Shown here: piece after piece, positions 1 through 4,804 of the stretch
How positions within the stretch are numbered: the stretch's first letter is position 1
Layout of the letters: every line of letters begins with the position of its first letter
Source: an uncultured Acidobacteriota bacterium
Lineage (GTDB): Bacteria > Acidobacteriota > Vicinamibacteria > Vicinamibacterales > UBA8438
NCBI GenBank assembly: GCA_937888665.1
Contig: CALBET010000426.1
Span: 1 to 5,450, forward strand
DNA: 5,450 nt
Direction of reading: 5' to 3'
Position numbers and translations under genes: made by a program
Notes under the pieces: model-generated
What the model saw: only the letters and a program-made list of their open reading frames with translations
What the model was told of the DNA's origin: nothing
Databases searched by the model: none

Positions 1-2
1 CC

Positions 3-203
3 CCCAAGGAGCGTCCGCTGTTTTCTTTTGCTGTGGGACGCCACAGTAGGGCCCCCGAGGAGTGGAGGTTCCAGGGCGTGGTCGATGTGCACCTCGACGA
101 TGGGACACACCAGATCACCAGTTTGACGGGCGGCCCCATGCTCGACGTGCGGACCTTCCAGCCTACCCGGGTGCTCGTCAATGGCAGGGAGGGATTCAAT
201 TGA
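3..203 (+). CDS. C-terminal end of an unrecognised protein (5' truncated by the window edge)
   Basis: Frame 3 is open from the left edge to a TGA at 201-203 and gives the last 66 residues of a protein whose start lies outside the window. Nearly every codon ends in G or C, as in the genes downstream, which favours this frame over the overlapping frame that has an ATG at 62. The visible residues alternate hydrophobic and polar positions (GVVDVHLDDG, then LDVRTFQPTRVLV), which suggests a beta-rich C-terminal domain. I do not recognise the family and assign no function. It is separated from the next gene by about 150 bases, so it probably ends one transcription unit or precedes an internal promoter. 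I am fairly confident it is a real coding end and have no opinion on its role. Confidence 0.65.
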   Translation, partial: PKERPLFSFAVGRHSRAPEEWRFQGVVDVHLDDGTHQITSLTGGPMLDVRTFQPTRVLVNGREGFN

Positions 204-283
204 CCCAACACACCCGCCGCCACATCCTCGCCACCCTCGGCTAACCCAAAACAGGGGTCCACCTTTCCCACCTGGGGCGAAAA

Positions 284-302
284 GTGTCGAAAAATTAGAC
301 AC
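284..302. promoter_or_regulatory. Imperfect 19-bp inverted repeat, possible operator
   Basis: The arms GTGTC (284-288) and GACAC (298-302) are perfect complements. After one mismatch the inner AA/TT bases also pair around a 3-A centre, so 7 of 8 arm positions match. The site lies 50-70 bases before the start at 355, where a repressor or a small terminase might bind. There is no U-tract after it and the arms are short and AT-centred, so it does not look like a terminator. Function is inferred from position and symmetry only. Confidence 0.35.
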
Positions 303-324
303 CTTGCTACGAAAAAGGAGCGGT

Positions 325-333
325 TTATCCACA
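325..333 (+). promoter_or_regulatory. DnaA-box-like nonamer
   Basis: The nine bases TTATCCACA match the bacterial DnaA box consensus (TTATNCACA) exactly. The site lies 22-30 bases upstream of the start at 355, beside an AT-rich stretch. Only one copy was noticed, whereas origins normally carry clusters, so chance occurrence is quite possible in a 5.4-kb window. It could alternatively be part of a DnaA-regulated promoter or of an origin that is otherwise unrecognisable. Confidence 0.3.
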
Positions 334-343
334 GCTTGACGCT

Positions 344-347
344 AAGG
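344..347 (+). promoter_or_regulatory. Ribosome binding site for the small-terminase-like gene
   Basis: AAGG ends 7 bases before the ATG at 355, a good spacing for a Shine-Dalgarno element. It supports this start as the entry point for translation of the coupled string. Most downstream starts lack an obvious Shine-Dalgarno site and instead overlap the preceding stop codon. Confidence 0.55.
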
Positions 348-354
348 TAAACCC

Positions 355-849
355 ATGACCGTTCCGAAACAGCTTGAGAAGGTGTGGTTTGAGGAACTCG
401 CTCGCACCGGTTCCAAAGCCGCCGCTTGCGCTAAAATCGGCGTGTCTCGCAAGTTCTACGAGGGCCGCATCAAGCGCGACCCTGAGTTCGGCGAGCGTAT
501 CGCCGTCGCGCTGACCAAGTACCCCGCCCAGGTGCTCGATGTGGTCTCGGACGGACTGCTGAACGGGTTCAAGTACCAAACGCTTGACCGTGACGGCCAG
601 GTTCGCACGCTTCGCAAATACTGCTCGAAGACAATGTTGGCGTTCCTGACACGGTTCTGCAACTGGGGCGAGCAGAGTGCGGGCGATGAGATGCAAGGCA
701 AAGAGGTCACGTTCGTCGGCCACGACGGCGGCGAGCTCGACATCATGCAGCTCATCCGCGCTGGCGTTGAAGAAGGCCAGGGCATGAAGATCGACCCCCC
801 GCGCATCGTTGACATCGAGGAGGACGGGGGATTCCCCGAGCCCGAATAA
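355..849 (+). CDS. Small-terminase-like phage protein with helix-turn-helix domain
   Basis: This 164-residue protein starts at an ATG with a well-placed AAGG. Residues about 14-48 form a helix-turn-helix of the phage small-terminase type: a hydrophobic first helix, a small-residue turn (TGSKAAACAKIGVSR) and then RDPEFGERIAVAL. In the family this is a DNA-binding unit followed by a helix with an acidic-hydrophobic DPEF-like motif. Residues about 66-103 follow the small-terminase pattern of a DG pair, an exposed GQVRTLRKY segment and a helical LAFLTR block. The C-terminus (about 125-164) is acidic and probably disordered. In tailed phages such proteins recognise the packaging site and load the large terminase ATPase. 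No large subunit or portal gene follows here, so a stand-alone HTH regulator of similar fold remains possible. The stop TAA shares its last A with the next ATG. Confidence 0.65.
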   Translation: MTVPKQLEKVWFEELARTGSKAAACAKIGVSRKFYEGRIKRDPEFGERIAVALTKYPAQVLDVVSDGLLNGFKYQTLDRDGQVRTLRKYCSKTMLAFLTRFCNWGEQSAGDEMQGKEVTFVGHDGGELDIMQLIRAGVEEGQGMKIDPPRIVDIEEDGGFPEPE

Positions 850-1709
850 TGGCCATCCAGCAAGTCCGCAGCATCGCCACTGTTCCGTTCACCGGGATCC
901 TCTCCGTTGAACTGATGTCCAAGTACACCCAGGCGATTCGGCTTCGGGAAACGCTAACCACCACCGCGACGGACGGCACGAAAACCACAGCCGACTCGGG
1001 ATTCTACTCATTCCGACCATTCGATCCAAGCGCCCTGCCTCCCGGTGGTGGTTACCTCGCTCATATCTTCGATCGCCCCGGCGGCACGCTGCTGGCAACA
1101 GGCGTTCCGGTGCAGCGCGGGGCACGGGCGGCGATTGAGCTGACCGCGACCGCGAGCCCGGCCAATACGTCCACGGTGACGATCGCCTACCCCGACATGC
1201 GGGACGAGACGGCGACGTTCGCGCTGATCACCGAGGTGTACACGTTCGAGACCACCGCACCGCTTGGGGCTGGCAATTTCGTCCTGAGTGGCGTCTCGAT
1301 CGCTGCTGACCTGGACGCGCTCGTTACGGCGATCAACGGGTCGGGCGGCTACGGGTCGAGTGACGTAGGACTCGGGGCAGCGTCTTGCCGAGAACTGACC
1401 GCCAGGCGCACATCCGCCACCAAGATCAGCATCGAGGCGCGGCAGGGTGGAACCTGGGGCAATCGGATCACGGTTACGCTAGGCGGAGTCACAAACATGA
1501 CGCAGACAGGCACCACGGCTGGCACCGGCAACCACGGCATCAACGTGGTCTTCGAGGACTCTGCGCTCCCGAACACACTGCTGGAGTCGCCAAGCGCCCA
1601 GCGCCACTGCCACCTTGAGGTGTTCGGCGTGGACGACAACAACGACGCGCACAAACTCATCCAGGGCCCCTGCCTGCTCTACGGCTCCTCTACGGTGGCC
1701 CCGGCCTGA
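849..1709 (+). CDS. Beta-rich phage structural protein (probable tail or virion component)
   Basis: The 286-residue product has no signal peptide or membrane segment and is rich in Thr, Ala, Gly and alternating beta-strand patterns. Residues about 108-211 follow a pattern I know from phage tail and other virion proteins: a VTI strand, a YTFE strand, an LDALVTAIN helix, a Gly/Ser loop, and then KISIEARQGGTWGNRITVTL. The hallmark is the final strand with a G-x-x-GN turn. Residues about 50-100 (SGFYSFRPFDPS to AAIELTA) look like a separate beta domain, and residues about 252-282 form a short beta C-terminal domain. The gene overlaps both neighbours by one base (TAATG and TGATG), which points to translational coupling and a shared process. 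I assign it as a virion protein by pattern and context. Its exact position in the particle cannot be told. Confidence 0.55.
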   Translation: MAIQQVRSIATVPFTGILSVELMSKYTQAIRLRETLTTTATDGTKTTADSGFYSFRPFDPSALPPGGGYLAHIFDRPGGTLLATGVPVQRGARAAIELTATASPANTSTVTIAYPDMRDETATFALITEVYTFETTAPLGAGNFVLSGVSIAADLDALVTAINGSGGYGSSDVGLGAASCRELTARRTSATKISIEARQGGTWGNRITVTLGGVTNMTQTGTTAGTGNHGINVVFEDSALPNTLLESPSAQRHCHLEVFGVDDNNDAHKLIQGPCLLYGSSTVAPA

Positions 1710-3601
1710 TGGCTGATGTCTTCCTAAAGGGGCGAATCAAAAAACAGTTGACCAGCACTACCATTCCAACCCAACCGGACGCAACGGGCTACATCGCGGC
1801 TGCACCCAGCCCAAGGGACCCGATCCAGCCGAATGTGATCCACATCGTCCTCGATGACGCTGGGATGCTGCAACTACCGGGATATGACGAGCTGAACGCG
1901 TGGCCGGCCTCGATGGTCTACCCGGCCATGCCCTGGCTCCAGTCCAAGATCAACACAGGGGTGATGTTCACCCGGAGCACGAACAGCCCCCGGTGCTCTC
2001 CGTTCCGCGCTGAGTTCATGTCGGGCCGCAAGGCTCACGTTTCGGCTGGGCACCCGCACGGCCACGGGATCAGCGATACACCGAACTGGCAGGTCCCCGC
2101 ATACGGATTCCCCGGCCTGCTCGCTGAGCACCGGGCGCTCCCGTCGGTGTGCAAGCTGGCGAACCCCGACTATGCCCACGGGCTGTTCGGGAAGTGGCAC
2201 CTGCACGACTACGATACCATTCAGTCCGACAGCGCGATCACCAACCGAGGCGATGTCTGCGATGTTCACGGGTTCGACATCTTCGAGGACTCGGTACTGT
2301 CCGGCTCTGGTTCCCCTGCGTTCGGTTACTGGGGGTTCAAGACCTACACCGTCACGCCTGGGAGCGTGGTCGATAACGGGACGCTGAACGGGTATGTCCA
2401 GGGCGGCACCCCAGCCGACCCGGCAGCGGGGCCCATCCAGTCCAAACGCAACTACGCCAGGATGACGCTCTGGCTTGCCACCATCCTCGGGGCGGACCCT
2501 GACCAAGCGTTCCACCTCGAATACTGGTGCCATGAGCCCCACGACACGCTCCCCGCATGGGATGGCGCGGGGCAAGCTCCAGGCGGCGCGAACTACACGC
2601 TATCCTTCACCGAGGACCAAATGGTTCCCACGGCGTCCGGTGGCGCTGAGGGCCAGACCGCAGCCGGTGGGTACGACGAGGATGGGGGCGTGGACGGCGG
2701 GAACGTGTACGGCCCCCAAGGGCGCTGCAACGTCCTAGCTCGCCGAGCCGTGGCGATGCTGGAGTGTTGGGATCAGACGATGCAGCTGCTCGACGACTGG
2801 CTGTTTACGAACCACCCCGATGCCCATGCAAACACGCTATGGGTGATCACATCTGATAACGGTGTGACCGGATCAGAAGCGATTCCGATCAAGGATGATC
2901 TGTTCAACACGAAGAGCGGCGGGGCGATCGGAACGGTGTTCCCCCCCACGGTCGAAAGCTACAACGCTGGGTCTCCACCCACCTACAGCTTGGCGCTGGA
3001 AACATCGACGACGGGCGGCACCGGCACGCCGTTTCACGATCACACGAAGGGCAAGGGCACGGTGTACCAGGAGGCGATCAACTCCCCCCTGGTGTTCTCC
3101 GGGCCGATGCTGCCCGGCCACATGCACGGGGTCAAGAACGGCGCACTGATCGAGTCCTGCGACCTGTACCCCACGTTCCTCGACATCATGGCGGGCTATC
3201 CGCGAGGTGGCGCTACGGGACGGGTCACCTGGCAGGAAGCACTCGGCGCTACCGATCTCGCCAAGATCGACGGCGTTTCGTTCTACTCCTCACTGTTCGA
3301 CATCACGGCAGGCGATCGAGAGTACGCATTCGTCCAGTCATTCAAGCCGACGAACGCCCCGGCAGGCAGCGAGACCGACATCGAGCGGGCTGTATTCAAC
3401 CGGGCGCACTGGAAGCTGATCTACTCGCTGGTTGATCCCGGTCCGGCCACCAAGGAGCTCTACTACCTGATCGACGATCCGCGAGAGTTTTCCGATTTGT
3501 ATACGGACGCGACTCGGGACCCAGCCCATGAGAACTACAACGCCGAGGCTGCGCTGCAACTCGCTGACTTAGAGGCCGAGCTGGCCCGGAGGATTGCATG
3601 A
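1709..3601 (+). CDS. Formylglycine-type sulfatase-family hydrolase
   Basis: This 630-residue protein has the full alkaline phosphatase-like sulfatase fold signature. In order: PNVIHIVLDD (41-50; metal ligands D49 and D50); CSPFR (96-100; C96 is the formylglycine precursor and R100 its partner) followed by MSGR; GKWHL (161-165; K162, H164); EPHDT (H278); TSDNG (381-385; D383, N384); GKGTVY (K449); DLYPTFLDI (485-493); and the C-terminal ELYYLIDDPREF (583-594). These match the catalytic and Ca2+-binding residues of bacterial arylsulfatases, with similar spacing, so an active enzyme is expected. The family hydrolyses sulfate esters, and some members cleave phosphonate monoesters or phosphodiesters. 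The substrate is not readable here. The first 40 residues lack a signal peptide. F99 replaces the usual Ser of C-x-P-S-R, and Q-E-A follows Y453 where E-G-G is usual. A Gly-rich insert spans about 286-335. The gene overlaps both neighbours (1 nt and 4 nt), which suggests co-expression with virion proteins. Confidence 0.9.
   Translation: MADVFLKGRIKKQLTSTTIPTQPDATGYIAAAPSPRDPIQPNVIHIVLDDAGMLQLPGYDELNAWPASMVYPAMPWLQSKINTGVMFTRSTNSPRCSPFRAEFMSGRKAHVSAGHPHGHGISDTPNWQVPAYGFPGLLAEHRALPSVCKLANPDYAHGLFGKWHLHDYDTIQSDSAITNRGDVCDVHGFDIFEDSVLSGSGSPAFGYWGFKTYTVTPGSVVDNGTLNGYVQGGTPADPAAGPIQSKRNYARMTLWLATILGADPDQAFHLEYWCHEPHDTLPAWDGAGQAPGGANYTLSFTEDQMVPTASGGAEGQTAAGGYDEDGGVDGGNVYGPQGRCNVLARRAVAMLECWDQTMQLLDDWLFTNHPDAHANTLWVITSDNGVTGSEAIPIKDDLFNTKSGGAIGTVFPPTVESYNAGSPPTYSLALETSTTGGTGTPFHDHTKGKGTVYQEAINSPLVFSGPMLPGHMHGVKNGALIESCDLYPTFLDIMAGYPRGGATGRVTWQEALGATDLAKIDGVSFYSSLFDITAGDREYAFVQSFKPTNAPAGSETDIERAVFNRAHWKLIYSLVDPGPATKELYYLIDDPREFSDLYTDATRDPAHENYNAEAALQLADLEAELARRIA
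3588..3592 (+). promoter_or_regulatory. Ribosome binding site inside the sulfatase 3' end
   Basis: GGAGG lies 5 bases before the ATG at 3598, within the last codons of the sulfatase gene. It selects this start over the ATG at 3594-style alternatives in another frame. It also makes this the strongest internal Shine-Dalgarno site in the string, so the small downstream gene may be translated at a good rate independently of coupling. Confidence 0.6.
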
Positions 3602-3867
3602 CCCCCATCACCCTCCAAACCCTCTCCGGCGTTCCCTGCTGGGTTCACATGGAGAGAGAGCCCCATCGCGCCCTGCAATGCCTCCGCTGCGGCGAGCGTC
3701 AGGGGTACATGGTTGGCCGCAAAGTCACTCACCGCTGCGGGACGCCTCGGACCACATGGACCGAGGACACCGTTGCGATTCACATGTTCACGAACGGGTC
3801 AGACCGCGAGCAATGGCTCGAAGGCGAACCCGTTGAAGCCCCATCACACTGGCCCCCGACCCCATGA
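3598..3867 (+). CDS. Small putative zinc-binding protein
   Basis: This 89-residue product begins at an ATG that overlaps the sulfatase stop (ATGA) and has GGAGG upstream. It carries C28-L-R-C31-G and then, 14 residues on, H45-R-C47-G. A CxxC knuckle followed by HxC is consistent with a small zinc ribbon or treble-clef-like fold, although the ligand set is inferred. C14 and H23 are other possible ligands. The rest is hydrophilic, with a Pro-rich tail and no signal peptide or membrane helix. I do not recognise a family. Its stop overlaps the next ATG by 4 bases, so the reading frame is supported on both sides. Small zinc-ribbon proteins are common hypothetical genes in phages. It could be an accessory of the sulfatase or simply a filler gene. 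Confidence 0.6.
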   Translation: MTPITLQTLSGVPCWVHMEREPHRALQCLRCGERQGYMVGRKVTHRCGTPRTTWTEDTVAIHMFTNGSDREQWLEGEPVEAPSHWPPTP

Positions 3868-4358
3868 CAGTTTCAGTCAATCGAGTAAACCGGCACGGCG
3901 TTGCGGCCCTGATGAGCGTGCTGGCGGATACCGTCGGCGACTTCGCGGGCCACGCCGGCGTCAAGGTCATGCTGTTGGATGACACCAACATGATCGGGGA
4001 GAACTGGGATGACATCAACGTCCTGAACAGCCTGGGTGGGGCGACCCTCGGCGAGTACATGGTCTCTGGGTCCACCCGGAGGCTGACGCTTGCGGGCGTT
4101 GCGGTCACTCCCGTCGGCAGCAATGTGAAGTTTGAATCGACAGCCCCCATCTGGACTTCGCTGGTGACGGCCACTTCGATGCGCCCCATGACGCACATGT
4201 TGGTCTACGTCGAGAAGGTCGGGGCCACGGCTGATCCAGCCCTAGACCTCCGCGTTGCGCTCTGCCTCGTCGATCTCGCACACACCCCTGACGGTAACGA
4301 CCTACCAGTTGCATACCCCACGGACGGCCTCTTCACTCTCAACACGAACGGCTGCTAG
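3864..4358 (+). CDS. Phage structural-type protein (widespread hypothetical virion family)
   Basis: The 164-residue product resembles in layout a recurrent phage virion-associated family. It has an early strand for a short-lived variable feature (KVMLLDDTNMIGENWDDINVL in part, 34-54), a central GSTRRLTLAGVAVT motif (69-82), a segment leading to a Trp (KFESTAPIWTSL, 89-100), and then MTHMLVYVEKVG (109-120) and an Asp-containing VALCLVDLA strand (131-139). In the phage proteins I recall, this order of a TR..L.G strand, a 'V.F....W..L' strand and an 'HMLVY..' strand is characteristic, but no experimental role is known to me. There is no signal peptide or transmembrane segment. The start overlaps the upstream stop (ATGA) and lacks an obvious Shine-Dalgarno site, so translation is probably coupled. 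I rate it a likely particle component of unknown position. Confidence 0.55.
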   Translation: MTVSVNRVNRHGVAALMSVLADTVGDFAGHAGVKVMLLDDTNMIGENWDDINVLNSLGGATLGEYMVSGSTRRLTLAGVAVTPVGSNVKFESTAPIWTSLVTATSMRPMTHMLVYVEKVGATADPALDLRVALCLVDLAHTPDGNDLPVAYPTDGLFTLNTNGC

Positions 4359-4360
4359 TC

Positions 4361-4804
4361 ATGGCTGACAACATTACACTCGACTCGATGGGCGGCGGCG
4401 AGGATGTCGCTACCGACTACATCGGCAGCACGCACCACCAGCGCGTCAAGGTCCAGCACGGCGCGGACGGGTCGGCGACGGACGTGAGCACGGCGAGCCC
4501 GCTGCCGGTCCAGGAGCAGGTCATCGACGGTCGGTATAAGACCTACATCGACACGTCGTTCGTGACCGGTGACTCCCCCGTGACGCTCGATGTGAATACT
4601 GACCTGGGCCGCGACGGGCGTGAGCTGCGAGTGCTCAACGACGGCGCTGGCAACTTCACCGTGGCGGTCTCGAACGATGGGATCACCTACTCGGACGAAT
4701 GGACGATGAAGACCGGGGAGACCCTCTCGCTGTCCGACGTGCGGATCGACTCGGTTCGGATCACATGGGTCGCAGACTCTAGCTACCGCGTTCTGGTGAT
4801 CTGA
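4361..4804 (+). CDS. Phage structural protein with an IG-x-x-x-QRVKV-type N-terminal motif
   Basis: The 147-residue protein opens with MADNITLDSMGGGEDVATDY, then IGSTHHQRVKVQHGADG (21-37) and DVSTASPLPVQ (41-51). This motif, an acidic D-x-IG followed by H-x-QRVK-x-x-x-GADG and an NPLPV-like SPLPV, is shared by many tailed-phage virion proteins, where it typically precedes a variable C-terminal domain. Here residues about 62-147 form a compact all-beta domain (LRVLNDGAGNFTVAVSNDG and VRITWVADSSYRVLVI in part). It starts 2 bases after the previous TAG, without a visible Shine-Dalgarno site. Its last stop base is the first base of the next ATG. The exact role (connector, decoration or tail component) cannot be decided, but the virion assignment is reasonably supported by the motif. 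Confidence 0.65.
   Translation: MADNITLDSMGGGEDVATDYIGSTHHQRVKVQHGADGSATDVSTASPLPVQEQVIDGRYKTYIDTSFVTGDSPVTLDVNTDLGRDGRELRVLNDGAGNFTVAVSNDGITYSDEWTMKTGETLSLSDVRIDSVRITWVADSSYRVLVI

Larger units (their letters stand above)
204..354. other. Intergenic region with AT-rich patch, dyad and DnaA-box-like site
   Basis: This is the only gap longer than 2 bases between genes in the window. The left part (204-280) is C-rich and holds a short direct repeat, CCACCT at 259-264 and 268-273. The right part (281-330) is distinctly AT-richer than anything else here and contains the dyad at 284-302 and the nonamer at 325-333. The gap lies just before a seven-gene string, so it is the natural place for a promoter or a packaging/regulatory site. 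I could not find a convincing sigma-70 pair or an intrinsic terminator in it. Confidence 0.6.

Noticed and set aside
62..244. 60-residue frame-2 ORF with an ATG at 62
   Set aside because: It overlaps the frame-3 reading frame that is open from the left edge to 203 and has the strong third-position G/C bias of the other genes. The ORF itself is Arg/Pro-rich, typical of a shadow frame in GC-rich DNA.
254..277. Possible hairpin in AGGGGTCCACC...CACCTGGGG as terminator of the first gene
   Set aside because: The bases do not make a stable stem: CCCA and TGGG pair with only a 2-base loop and no U-tract follows.
304..330. TTGCTA and TTATCC as a sigma-70 -35/-10 pair
   Set aside because: The spacing is only 15 bases and the -10 resembles TATAAT poorly, so I do not call it a promoter.
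1874..2575. 233-residue antisense ORF inside the sulfatase
   Set aside because: It lies wholly opposite a gene with clear catalytic motifs, is Arg/Val-rich without recognisable motifs, and has no independent start signals. Long antisense ORFs are expected in GC-rich coding DNA.
2941..2947. Run of seven C as a programmed slip or sequencing error site
   Set aside because: The sulfatase frame is continuous on both sides, with family motifs before (SDNG) and after (GKG, DLYPT) in the same frame, so no shift is needed.
3594..3836. 80-residue alternative frame overlapping the small zinc-binding gene
   Set aside because: The frame starting at 3598 is supported by GGAGG spacing, by ATGA overlaps on both sides and by the CxxC/HxC pattern. 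The other frame is His/Arg/Ser-rich and has no coupled junction downstream.
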